64,000 nucleotides of DNA, taken from assembly GCA_913031285.1 (NCBI GenBank), contig CAJWEI010000005.1, positions 1 to 64,000 of the forward strand, in the 5' to 3' direction. The translations under genes were made by a program, and so were the position numbers. Numbering within the stretch: the stretch's first letter is position 1; every line of letters begins with the position of its first letter. This DNA is from an uncultured Alphaproteobacteria bacterium (GTDB lineage Bacteria; Pseudomonadota; Alphaproteobacteria; Rhodobacterales; Rhodobacteraceae). Below are positions 45,934 to 55,071 of this stretch, piece by piece. The notes under the pieces were generated by a model. That model was not told where the DNA came from. It saw only the letters and a list, made by a program, of their open reading frames with translations, and searched no databases.

Positions 45934-46962
45934 ATGTTTTTAAGAAACTGTTGGTATGTTGCAGGTTGGAGCAAAGATTACGGTAGGACCCTTAAACCTG
46001 AAAAGTATCTTGGCGAAAATATTGTTATCTATAGAAAGCAAGATGGGACTCCCGCTGCTTTAGAAAATGCCTGTCCTCATCGAAAAGTACCCCTTTCAAA
46101 CGGAACTCTGACTGAAGATAATATAATTTGTGCTTATCATGGTTTGACATTTAATGATAAAGGGCAATGCATCGACTCTCCAACCCAGAGAGGTATGACA
46201 CCAAGAAGGGCGGTTGTTAAATCTTATCCGATTGTCGATAAGTATAGACTACTTTGGATATGGATGGGCGACCCTGAAGTAGCTGACCCAGATAAAATAT
46301 TTCCAATTGATAATTTTGAAAATCCAATGTGGGGAACTACAGATGGGGGAGTCCTCGATATTAAATGTAATTACCTATGGGTTTGTGATAATTTGTTAGA
46401 TCCAAGCCATGTTGCTTGGGTTCACGTTACTTCTTTTGCAGGTGGTGGTACTGATGATCAGCCTTTGGACATAGAGAAGACAGATAGAGGTGTGGTTGTG
46501 TCTCGCTGGATAAATGGAAACCTACCATCCCCATATTATGCAGATCTCGTCAAATTTGATGGAAATTGTGACCGCTTACAGCATTATGAAATGTGTCTTC
46601 CCGCTATTGCTTTAAACAAGTCTATATATACACCAGAAGGTACTGGAGGACGTGGAAAAGCTCATGTTGATAAGACCTACATTAATATCTCATATAATTT
46701 TATGACGCCAATAGATAAAGATAATACGCGGTATTTTTGGTTTCAACACCGTAATACAGATCCTCATGATAAAGACATTTCTGAGAAAATGAACGCTGGA
46801 GCTGTAATGGCTTTTGAAGAGGATAGGGCAGTTTTGGAAGATGTACATCTTGGGATGGAGAACCCTGCTACGCCAAATATTGATTTAGGGTTGGATGCTG
46901 GGGCTAAGCAATTCAGAATGATGTTAGGTCGTAAAATCCAAGAAGAGCAAAGCAACCTGTGA
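45934..46962 (+). CDS. VanA-like Rieske non-haem iron oxygenase, alpha subunit
   Basis: This 342-residue oxygenase has the Rieske ligands C47, H49 (CPHRKVPL) and C66, H69 (CAYHGLTF). The mononuclear iron site is CDNLLDPSHVAWVH, with D156, H159 and H164 as candidates. The size and N-terminal FLRNCWYVAGW match the VanA/aromatic O-demethylase and N-demethylase group. No reductase like VanB is nearby; the ferredoxin at 48341 could supply electrons. It follows the second permease by 42 bases, so a role in demethylating the imported substrate is plausible. The substrate is unknown. Confidence 0.88.
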   Translation: MFLRNCWYVAGWSKDYGRTLKPEKYLGENIVIYRKQDGTPAALENACPHRKVPLSNGTLTEDNIICAYHGLTFNDKGQCIDSPTQRGMTPRRAVVKSYPIVDKYRLLWIWMGDPEVADPDKIFPIDNFENPMWGTTDGGVLDIKCNYLWVCDNLLDPSHVAWVHVTSFAGGGTDDQPLDIEKTDRGVVVSRWINGNLPSPYYADLVKFDGNCDRLQHYEMCLPAIALNKSIYTPEGTGGRGKAHVDKTYINISYNFMTPIDKDNTRYFWFQHRNTDPHDKDISEKMNAGAVMAFEEDRAVLEDVHLGMENPATPNIDLGLDAGAKQFRMMLGRKIQEEQSNL

Positions 46963-46971
46963 GAAAATAAT

Positions 46972-48337
46972 ATGGCCAGAATAGATGTTACAGATTTAAC
47001 ATCGGGTCCTATTGTAAAACACCTGTGTAATTTAGCTATACCAGCGGCAGTGGGCATGCTTTTCCATACTTTATACAATATAGTCGATGTATATTTTGCT
47101 AGTATACTTTCGACCAACTCTCAGGCTGGGTTATCCCTCGGGTACCTTGTCTATTTTTTTTATTGCAGCTTTTGGGTTTGGCTTGAACGCCGCAATGGCT
47201 GGCTTGCTGGGACATGCAATTGGAAAAAGAGATGAAAATACCTCATCCTTGGCTTTAAATGGAATAGTATTTTCAATATTCCTATTGGCTGTTTTGATGA
47301 TATTCGGTTGGCTATTTGGTTTTCGAATGCTGAATTTAATTTCTGCATCAGGAATTTATAGAGATTTAGGGTTACAGTATTATTTTTGGTTATTAACATC
47401 TCTTCCGGCCTTTTTAATTTCATATACCTGCAATGGTATCTTACAAGCGCAAGGAAATACTGTTGCGATGCAAAGAGCGTTAATAGCGGCATTTTTTCTC
47501 AACCTATTATTAAACCCGCTGCTTATATTTGGGGTCCCTGGCTTTTGTGAGGGTATTGGATTTGATGGTATAGCACTGTCAACAGTAATAAGTAATTATT
47601 TCGTCATGTTTTTGATGCTTTTAAGTGTTTCAAAAAGTAAAGTTGTGCCTTCATTTTATAATTGGATTTTTAACATCAATATTTTTGCGGAGCTAATCAA
47701 ACAAATGGTTCCCCCCACGATGTCTTTTCAAATGATCATTCTTGGTACCCTTATAATGCAGTTTGCCTTGAAGGATTTTGGTCCAGAAGCAATTGCCGAG
47801 TATAGTATTGCCGTTAGAATTGAGCAATTAGTGCTTCTACCAATTCTTGGTGTCACTCATGCATTGTTGTCAATTTTTGCCCAAAGTTTCGGTGCAAAAG
47901 AGTATCACAGAGTACGTGAATCTTTATATTGGTGAATAAAAATTGGAATTTTGACAATGGTAGCAGCTTATCCAATTATTTGGTGTTTGAGCTCATATGC
48001 TATGATGTTTTTCACAAAAAGCCAGGCCGTTATTGAGGTAGGAGTAAGCTATTTAAGGGTAGATGGATTAGTATTGCCTGTCTATGCATTTCTATTTTCA
48101 ATTAATTCTTTATTACAAGGATTGAAACGCCCTGCTGGGATATTTTGGATTGGATTTGCAAGACAGGGTATTGGAACTGCATTTTTCATATGGGTTTTTA
48201 TCAGCGTATTAAGATTTGATTATTGGGGAGCTTGGTGTGGCGCTGCAGTGAGTGTAATCTTGGGTAGTTTGCTGTCCCTAGCTGTGGCTTGTAAAGTCTC
48301 AAAATCAGAAATTGACGGTCTTAAAATCATCAATTGA
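46972..48337 (+). pseudogene. broken MATE-family efflux transporter
   Basis: The gene starts 10 bases after the Rieske oxygenase (MARIDVTDLTSGPIVKHLCN) and has two lesions. The first is a T8 run at 47154-47161: dropping one T joins LSLGYLVYFF to IAAFGFGLNAAMAGLLG, the expected MATE sequence, so one extra T shifts the frame. The second is an in-frame TGA at 47933-47935, after ESLYW and before IKIGIL. Downstream reading continues in the same frame as MTMVAAYPIIW to 48337. All other MATE parts are collinear, about 450 residues if restored. Two independent lesions favour recent loss over a sequencing error. Confidence 0.85.
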
Positions 48338-48340
48338 GCA

Positions 48341-48655
48341 TCATATGCAAATTTGGACCATCGATTTGTTCACTCGAGACTTGATCATCCTGAGGCGCAC
48401 TCGTGCGGGAACTGCTTTTGCTTCACCTGTTCTTACATCAAATAATCCTTGGTGGAGCGGGCACTCGATATAAGTACCGTCAAAATACCCATCGCATAAA
48501 TTGGCTGCCCCATGAGTACAGCGAGACAGGCTAACGAAGATACCATCTTTTGCATCGTATACAGCTAAATCCTTTGTTCTAAACTTGACGTTAGTGACAT
48601 CGCCTTGTTCTAAATCATCAAGTGCGATGATATTATGCCATTTTGAAAGATCCAT
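48341..48655 (-). CDS. Rieske-type 2Fe-2S ferredoxin
   Basis: This 104-residue protein is a small soluble Rieske ferredoxin with ligands C46, H48 (CTHGAANLCDG) and C65, H68 (CPLHQGLFD). Length and layout match the electron-carrier components of multi-subunit oxygenases. It follows the desaturase-family gene by 5 bases on the same strand and is therefore its likely electron donor. It could also serve the VanA-like oxygenase. No ferredoxin reductase is present in the window. Confidence 0.92.
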   Translation of the reverse strand: MDLSKWHNIIALDDLEQGDVTNVKFRTKDLAVYDAKDGIFVSLSRCTHGAANLCDGYFDGTYIECPLHQGLFDVRTGEAKAVPARVRLRMIKSRVNKSMVQICI

Positions 48656-48660
48656 TGTTT

Positions 48661-49614
48661 TTAAAAACTGTCGCTTCTTGGCGCACGGCCAACTAATTGA
48701 GAAATTATATCAATATGTGCACCTAAATATCCGCGCTCTTCAACATAGACATAGCCTTTCAGCTTGTCATGTAATTTTGGTAGTGCATGGAACGGTATTG
48801 AAGCAGCATAATGATGTTCTGCATGATAATTCATATTCCAACATAGAAATTTCATGGGAAATGATATCAAGCTGCTTCTGGTATTTTCTTTTAAATCGTT
48901 CGTATTTGGGCGTCCGACATGCTCTGTTAATCTTATTGCTCGCATCACTGGTTCGCCTATCATAACTGGCAGCCACCAGTACCACAGTAAAGCCCAATTA
49001 TCGAAATAATAGGATCCTGTTAGCAGTAGACAGTACAAAAAAACCATTATCCGTGCTTCTTTGAATACTGTTTTTTGCTCTAATCTTGGAATGAATTTTC
49101 TTTCACCGGCGCTTAATTTACCAAAAACATGTCTCAAAATCTCAGTGAATTTATTTTTCCAATAGGGCAGAGAGGATAAGTACCAAATATATTTATAAAT
49201 TGATATTGGCAATTCGATTAACTCTGGGTCTTGGCCTGTGATTTGGGTATAAGTGTGATGATCACAGTGCTCGTAACGAAAATGTTGGTTAGGCACCATG
49301 ATCGAAAAGCCACAAATGTGACCAAATATATCGTTTAATTTCCTTGTTTTAAATGCAGTGTAATGGCAGCATTCGTGTTGCAAAGAAAAGTGATGAACAA
49401 TGATCACTCCCTGCAAAAACATTGCTGGTATCAATAACCAACTGTTTGAGCAGGCGTAAATCAACAAACTAGTTATTACTAAAAGGGTTATCCAAAAAAA
49501 CAACCTAATTAAAGCTGGTTTATCAGATCGAGCCATTAATAATTTAAGCTCTCGGCGTGTGATTACACCTTCGTTCATAGCCTGGGTAATTGGAGTTTTA
49601 ACTTTGTAGGACAT
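48661..49614 (-). CDS. fatty-acid-desaturase-family membrane di-iron oxygenase
   Basis: This 317-residue protein has all three histidine boxes of membrane di-iron enzymes: HECCH (H80-H84), HCDHH (H116-H120) and HAEHH (H264-H268), plus H232 in TEHVG. About four hydrophobic segments are present (such as LFFWITLLVITSLLIYA). Its partner is the adjacent Rieske ferredoxin, unusual for acyl-lipid desaturases and closer to hydroxylases of small substrates. The GlxA-type regulator lies 79 bases upstream on the same strand. Family certain; substrate (acyl, alkyl or N-methyl compound) is open. Confidence 0.9.
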   Translation of the reverse strand: MSYKVKTPITQAMNEGVITRRELKLLMARSDKPALIRLFFWITLLVITSLLIYACSNSWLLIPAMFLQGVIIVHHFSLQHECCHYTAFKTRKLNDIFGHICGFSIMVPNQHFRYEHCDHHTYTQITGQDPELIELPISIYKYIWYLSSLPYWKNKFTEILRHVFGKLSAGERKFIPRLEQKTVFKEARIMVFLYCLLLTGSYYFDNWALLWYWWLPVMIGEPVMRAIRLTEHVGRPNTNDLKENTRSSLISFPMKFLCWNMNYHAEHHYAASIPFHALPKLHDKLKGYVYVEERGYLGAHIDIISQLVGRAPRSDSF

Positions 49615-49693
49615 GAGTAAACCAAGAAAATAACTTAATTGAAGGGATCACAGTATTACGCAAAACTCAAGTTCAATTGTTGCAATTTATAAT

Positions 49694-50656
49694 TCATCTG
49701 GCGCGTCGCGTGTCTAGGGGTGAATAACCAAATTCCTTTTTATAATATTTTGAGAAGATCTGCCTACTTGTAAAACCACTGACAATTGATATCTCCAAAA
49801 TTGAGAGTGAGGTATGTTCGATTAATTGTCGTGCATGAAGTAATCTCCTTACTATGTAATACTGCTTTGGGGATTTGTTGAAATGTATGGAAAATAACCT
49901 TTCTATTTGCCGCAAAGATAAACCGACCGTCTCTGAAATTGATTTTAGGGTAATTGGATTTTCTAAATGTCCTTCCATTAACGAGAGCACTTTCTTTAGG
50001 CTTCTTGGAACGTCTCGTAATCTTTGCGCATTACTTTTTGGTTGTTCTAGATCTCCATTTCTGGTGAACGTTATCATTAAATGGTCGCAAACCTGATCAG
50101 CACAGTCTTGCGAATATTCCTTTTGTATAAAACTTATAGTCATATCTAATGCTGCAGCTTCGCCTGGACTGCTCGTTATATGATCAGATGAAACGAACAA
50201 TGCATCTCTGGCCAAAATGTCTTGGTTCATTTCCTTAAAAGCCGCTAGGGTTGTCCAATGAACAGTACCTTCGCCTCCAGAAAGTATTCCTGAACCTGCC
50301 ATCTTCCAACCTGCAGCTCCAACGCCAAATGTTGGAATTCTGTGCTGGTTGCATATGCGTAAAATTCTTTTTAACAAACTTTGGACGGTAAAAGGTGTTT
50401 TTAAACCACAACATAAAAATACTACTGAAGTTTGCGTTTTTCTGCGGATGTCTTTTATAGCTTCCTGCAGTTGTGTTTGGCAATTTATACTTACTCCCGA
50501 CTCAGAAAAAATCGGTTCTCCAGAGATTGAGATTAATTCGTATTGAATAAATAAATCAGGACTTAATTTTTTAAGTGTATGGAGTGGCTCTAAGATTGCA
50601 CCCAATGATAAATAGGAGAACCCCGGAACCAATACAATTTTGATGTTTTGTCTCAT
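49694..50656 (-). CDS. GlxA-family AraC transcriptional regulator
   Basis: This 320-residue regulator has an N-terminal DJ-1/PfpI-like sensor domain (about 1-190; VFLCCGLKTPF, FGVGAAGWKMAGSG) and a C-terminal AraC double helix-turn-helix (KSISETVGLSLRQIERLF, then SILEISIVSGFTSRQIFSKYYKKEFG). Family members such as GbdR, ArgR and CdhR respond to glycine betaine, arginine or carnitine. It is transcribed towards the desaturase-ferredoxin pair and divergently from the P450. That makes it the likely controller of one or both. Ligand is inferred only by family. Confidence 0.9.
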   Translation of the reverse strand: MRQNIKIVLVPGFSYLSLGAILEPLHTLKKLSPDLFIQYELISISGEPIFSESGVSINCQTQLQEAIKDIRRKTQTSVVFLCCGLKTPFTVQSLLKRILRICNQHRIPTFGVGAAGWKMAGSGILSGGEGTVHWTTLAAFKEMNQDILARDALFVSSDHITSSPGEAAALDMTISFIQKEYSQDCADQVCDHLMITFTRNGDLEQPKSNAQRLRDVPRSLKKVLSLMEGHLENPITLKSISETVGLSLRQIERLFSIHFNKSPKQYYIVRRLLHARQLIEHTSLSILEISIVSGFTSRQIFSKYYKKEFGYSPLDTRRAR

Positions 50657-50846
50657 TTTAATCCCTAACTATTAACTGGGAGCCTCCACTGGCAAACATT
50701 AGTATTCTTTTGGGTAAATCATAACTTTATATCTTAAAAAGAAATAAGGTTTGAAAATAAAAATTTGGATATTTTTTGGTTTTTATTTGTTGGGGTAGCT
50801 TTTTTATTGCAAGCATGAAATCTTATAACATTAATGAGAAAAATTA

Positions 50847-52055
50847 ATGGGGTTCATCAAAATGCTGAGTATGTCCAACTTACCAATAATTGATTTCCAT
50901 TCAAATGAGTATTTAACTAAACCTTTAGAAACCCTTGCTAGCCTGTCAAAACAGTTAAAAGTTGGAAAGAGCAAAAGGGGTGTTGAAATTCTCGATTATA
51001 ATCTTTGTCGTGACTCAATATTGGATAGAAGACTTGGAACAGGTCATCCAAAGTTGATGAAGGTTTTAGGGCTAGAAGAGGGGCCAGCTCTAAACTACAA
51101 AAAGAATTCTATCTCTTTTCATGATCGTGGCGAGACACGCAGAAGGCTCCGTATACCAATTACTAAGTTAATGGGTCCTCAAGGATCCGAACGGTTCAGA
51201 CATGACATAAGGCATGTTGTTAAAAGTACCTTCAGTGAATTACCAAAAAACAGAGAAATTGATATGATCAAATTGCTTTGTGATAAAATACCATCAAGGG
51301 TTTATTGTTATTGGATTAATGCCCCTCAAGAGGATGCAGACTTTGTCTCAATAACATCACATATTGTTCAGCAAGTTCATACACGTGATCCCAAAACGTC
51401 TAAAGAAGTTTCTAAGGGTTTTGAAAATTTGCTTAAGTATATCGATGAGCGTATCAAAATTTGCAGACAAGCTCTGGGTGATGATCTATTGTCTGACCTG
51501 ATTAGAGCTACAGATAATGGTGATCTCAGTGAGGATGAATTACGTAATTGGGTAGTCAAGATGGCGGAAGCAAATACGGATAATTCTTCCCATCAAATTG
51601 CAATAGCAATTATTGAACTAGCGTCGCGGCCTAAAATTTGGAAATTACTAGGACAAAACTCTAATTTAGTACCACAGGCGTTAAGAGAAGTGATGCGTTA
51701 CCATCCTAGGTCTCTATCAACTTCAAGGGAAACTTTAGAAGATATTGAGCTTGCGGGATTTTTTATTCCAAAAGGTGAGGCCGTCTTCCCAAATATTGGT
51801 GCCGCTCATTGGAATTCAAACTATTTCCCGAAGCCAGAAGTTTTTGATATAAACCGCCCAGAAAAACCGATTCATTTGAACTTTGGTGGCGGAATTTTTT
51901 CTTGCATAGGAAGGTTCGCAGTTACAATCGAAATAGAAGAAGTAATTGCTTACATGACCAAAATGTTTCCGAATTTCAAATTAATAAAATCATCTTTCAG
52001 TCACTCTCCAATGTTTACTTCAGTTGAGCAGCTGTTGGGGTGTTTGGTTGAATAA
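50847..52055 (+). CDS. cytochrome P450
   Basis: This 402-residue bacterial P450 has the haem-Cys loop FGGGIFSCIGRFAV (C353) and the ExxR pair E281/R284 (LREVMRYHP). The I-helix reads AEANTDNSSHQ, so the usual AG-x-D/E-T-T has Asn246 at the conserved Thr position. The C-helix haem contact region (HDRGETRRRLRIP) is also unlike the common PPEHTRLR. It is divergent from the GlxA regulator, and a GST follows by 35 bases. No redox partner is present. Start is uncertain between ATG 50847, 50862 and 50871. Confidence 0.92.
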   Translation: MGFIKMLSMSNLPIIDFHSNEYLTKPLETLASLSKQLKVGKSKRGVEILDYNLCRDSILDRRLGTGHPKLMKVLGLEEGPALNYKKNSISFHDRGETRRRLRIPITKLMGPQGSERFRHDIRHVVKSTFSELPKNREIDMIKLLCDKIPSRVYCYWINAPQEDADFVSITSHIVQQVHTRDPKTSKEVSKGFENLLKYIDERIKICRQALGDDLLSDLIRATDNGDLSEDELRNWVVKMAEANTDNSSHQIAIAIIELASRPKIWKLLGQNSNLVPQALREVMRYHPRSLSTSRETLEDIELAGFFIPKGEAVFPNIGAAHWNSNYFPKPEVFDINRPEKPIHLNFGGGIFSCIGRFAVTIEIEEVIAYMTKMFPNFKLIKSSFSHSPMFTSVEQLLGCLVE

Positions 52056-52090
52056 TCGGCTTCAAACACGAGTATTTACTTTCTTGGAAA

Positions 52091-52792
52091 ATGGATAACG
52101 TTATGGCTGACACGACTTTGGTTATTGCTGATAAAAATTATAGTTTATGGCCACTAGCACCATGGCTTTGTATGAAAAAAGTAAAAATGCCTTTTAAAGA
52201 AAAGCTTATAAGGTTTGGACAACTCAATACCCGTGAACAAATGCTTGAGTATGCTCCAACAGGTCGCGTACCCGTTCTTTTACACAATGACGTGAAAGTA
52301 TGGGATTCTTTGGCCATCTGTGAATTTATCAATGAATTGTTTCCATCTAAGCAGCTTTGGCCGGAAGATCTGTATAAGAGAGCACAAGCAAGAATATTTG
52401 CATCGGAAATGCACGCAACCGGTGGAGCATTTCCTGGTGCGCCAAGGCATATTATTTATTCTTTAGACACCAATGTTAGAAGGCGCGTGAAAAGAACCAG
52501 ACTAAATGATAATGCTTCAGAAAGTATAAAATATCTGATAGATCGTTGGCAAAATCTAATTGATATGTTTGGTGGGAAAGGCGGTTTTTTATTCGATAAT
52601 TTTACCATTGCTGATGCTATGTCGGCTCACATGGTCAATAGATTTATCACTTATGACATAAAGTTACCAAATGATATAATTAATTATTGCAATAATATGC
52701 GTAATTTTCCCCCGTTGGCTCAGTGGGTACGAGAGGCAGAAGCAGAAGATTGGACTTTTGCTCCAGCTGAAATAGACGTATCAAAAATATGA
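52091..52792 (+). CDS. glutathione S-transferase family protein
   Basis: This 233-residue GST has the thioredoxin-like half with SLWPLAPWLCMKK, the cis-Pro segment GRVPVLL and DSLAICEFI. The all-helix half follows, with FTIADAMSAHMV. The SLWPLAPWL pattern is typical of a GST group often seen in alphaproteobacteria whose role is unknown. It follows the P450 by 35 bases. Coupling with an oxidation product of the P450 is possible. A second in-frame ATG at 52103 could be the start. Confidence 0.87.
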   Translation: MDNVMADTTLVIADKNYSLWPLAPWLCMKKVKMPFKEKLIRFGQLNTREQMLEYAPTGRVPVLLHNDVKVWDSLAICEFINELFPSKQLWPEDLYKRAQARIFASEMHATGGAFPGAPRHIIYSLDTNVRRRVKRTRLNDNASESIKYLIDRWQNLIDMFGGKGGFLFDNFTIADAMSAHMVNRFITYDIKLPNDIINYCNNMRNFPPLAQWVREAEAEDWTFAPAEIDVSKI

Positions 52793-52890
52793 AAGATCTG
52801 GTAGGCTGATAATTTTATTTCTGACAGAGATTTAATATAAGCTTATGCAAAGTATGCAGCAATTTTTAATATTGACTGTCAGGAAGGATC

Positions 52891-54561
52891 GTGCAGGAAG
52901 ACATGGGTTATATCTTTGATACAGGAACATATAGCTATAAAATATCAACGTCCTCACAAGACGCTCAACTTTGGTTTGATAGAGGCCTAATCTGGTCGTA
53001 CGGTTTCCATTGGGGAGAAGCCGTGTATTGTTTCAAAGAATCCGTCAAAGCAGATCCAAATTGTGCAATGAGCTGGTGGGGCGTTGCTTATGCAGCAGGC
53101 CCTGAATACAACAGAATGTGGCATCAGCTAGATGAAATAGAATTACCAAATATTTTAGTTGAATGTTTTCAAGCTTCGCAAAAGTCTTTGTTGCTATGTG
53201 AAAACGTAACTTCTCTCGAACAAGATCTTGTCCATGCGCTTTCAAGACGGCACCCATCTGATGAGGCACCAGATGATTTCAGAATTTGGACTGATAACTA
53301 CGCAGCAGCGATGAGAGAAATATATAAGAATTACCCTGACAATCCGGATGTTTGTGCCTTATTTGCAGAGGCTATAATGTCTCGGACTCCTTGGCAACTT
53401 TGGGATTTAGATACAGGACTACCAATGCCAGGTGCCTCAACTATCGAGGCTCAAGAGGTGCTTGAAAAAGCCATTAAGACCGTTGCATTCAATGGTACTC
53501 ATCCACATGCGGGAATTTTGCATTATTATATTCATGTTATGGAAATGTCCCCGACTCCAGAAGCGGCTCTTAAGGCTGGAGACCTAATGCGAACTTTAGT
53601 CCCTGATTGTGGACATCTTCTTCACATGCCAACACACATTGATTTTCAATGTGGTAATTACAATGATGTTGTTTCTCGAAATTCTGAGGCAATTGAGGCT
53701 GATAAAAAAGTAATAAAGCGGGATGGAATTCTAAATCTGTTCGCGAGCTCTCTTATACACAACATACATTTTAAATTGTATGGCGCGATGTTCTTAGGAC
53801 AGTATCACGCAGCAATTGAGGCTGTGGAAGAATTTGATGAACTCGTTCCAGAATCGTTGATCCGGATTAAGAGCCCTCCCATGGCAGATTTGTTCGAGGG
53901 GTATTATGGACTGAAATATCATGCGTTTATTCGATTTGGAAAATGGCAAAAGATTATTGATTTACCGGCCCCAATTGATCCAGATTTATATCTAGTAACA
54001 ACAGCTATATATCGTTATGCTAGAGCGATGGCCTTTGCAGCGTTGGGCTATGTTTCAGATGCAATTATTGAGCAGGAACTGTTTAAATCAGCAGTTCAAA
54101 AAGTTCCAAAAACTCGGATGATGTTTAACAATAAATGTACTGATATACTTAAAATTGCAGATTCTATGTTGATTGGTGAGATTGAATATAGACGAAATAA
54201 TTTCGAAGACGCTTTTCAACACCTCCGTAAAGCGATTGAGAATGAGGATTCTCTCCCTTATGACGAACCTTGGGGATGGATGCAGCCTGCTCGCCATGCG
54301 CTAGGAGCACTCCTTTTAGAACAAGGTGAAGTACAGCGCGCAGAGGCTGTTTATAGAGCAGACCTCGGATTTGACAGCTCTGTTGTAAGGGCCAGACGCC
54401 ACCCAAACAATGTTTGGAGCTTACACGGGCTAGTAGAATGTTTAAAAAAGCAGAATAAGCAATCAGAACTAAGTCTGATTTCACAGAATTTAGAACTAGC
54501 ATTGGGTAGAGCTGATGTAGCGATCAAGGCTTCATGTTTTTGCAGATTAGAACATGGTTAA
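52891..54561 (+). CDS. TPR-repeat protein with conserved His/Glu cluster
   Basis: This 556-residue protein has TPR-like helices throughout, for example EAVYCFKESVKADPNCAMSW near the start and FEDAFQHLRKAI near residue 440. In the middle are two metal-site-like stretches: HPHAGILHYYIHVMEMS (H204, H206, H211, H215, E218) and CGHLLHMPTHI (H242, H245, H249). From memory both are conserved in a large family of uncharacterised bacterial TPR proteins. There is no signal peptide. Start is either GTG 52891 (AGGAAGG 3 bases before) or ATG 52903. It follows the GST by about 100 bases. Confidence 0.85.
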   Translation: MQEDMGYIFDTGTYSYKISTSSQDAQLWFDRGLIWSYGFHWGEAVYCFKESVKADPNCAMSWWGVAYAAGPEYNRMWHQLDEIELPNILVECFQASQKSLLLCENVTSLEQDLVHALSRRHPSDEAPDDFRIWTDNYAAAMREIYKNYPDNPDVCALFAEAIMSRTPWQLWDLDTGLPMPGASTIEAQEVLEKAIKTVAFNGTHPHAGILHYYIHVMEMSPTPEAALKAGDLMRTLVPDCGHLLHMPTHIDFQCGNYNDVVSRNSEAIEADKKVIKRDGILNLFASSLIHNIHFKLYGAMFLGQYHAAIEAVEEFDELVPESLIRIKSPPMADLFEGYYGLKYHAFIRFGKWQKIIDLPAPIDPDLYLVTTAIYRYARAMAFAALGYVSDAIIEQELFKSAVQKVPKTRMMFNNKCTDILKIADSMLIGEIEYRRNNFEDAFQHLRKAIENEDSLPYDEPWGWMQPARHALGALLLEQGEVQRAEAVYRADLGFDSSVVRARRHPNNVWSLHGLVECLKKQNKQSELSLISQNLELALGRADVAIKASCFCRLEHG

Positions 54562-55071
54562 AAATTTATAGTCATGGATTTACTGAGAGTTGCTGACTAT
54601 TATAGTCTAATATAACTGCTTAATTGCGAAAACTATAATCTAAACGGGTAAAAACCATTAGGTAGCTTCCTTCAGCGGTGAAAAAATTGAGCGGTAATTT
54701 TCAAAAGTAAGCCTCTGTAAATAATTTAAAAAGAAGTTAACGTAAGCTTAAAATTTTTATTTAATTTAAGTTCCAGCTGTTAAGATCGACACAATGTCCC
54801 CAGTTTGTATTCTAACATTTGATAAGTAGATCGATTTTGATTTTTGGACTCAAAAATCGTCGTGGCTTTCTTTAAATGTAGCCTTTGCAAACCTTTCGCC
54901 TAGAAATGTTTCCTCTAATGCATTAGCGAAATTGTATCTTATGCACAGCGCAGTTTTCTTGATTGAATTTGAAACAAATACTCAGTTTGCAAAAAAGCAT
55001 GCCACAAATTTTTTGATAATCAATTTGCTTTTAGAATAGGTCAATGCAACCTTTGGAAAGAAAGGAACTTC
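54562..55071. other. 510-base gap with one protein-like remnant
   Basis: No complete gene was found. On the minus strand, 54850-54981 stays open for 43 codons, reading RYNFANALEETFLGERFAK and ending in a stop, without a start codon. It may be the tail of a lost gene. The dioxygenase downstream is preceded by a GGAAAGAAAGG ribosome site. Confidence 0.35.
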
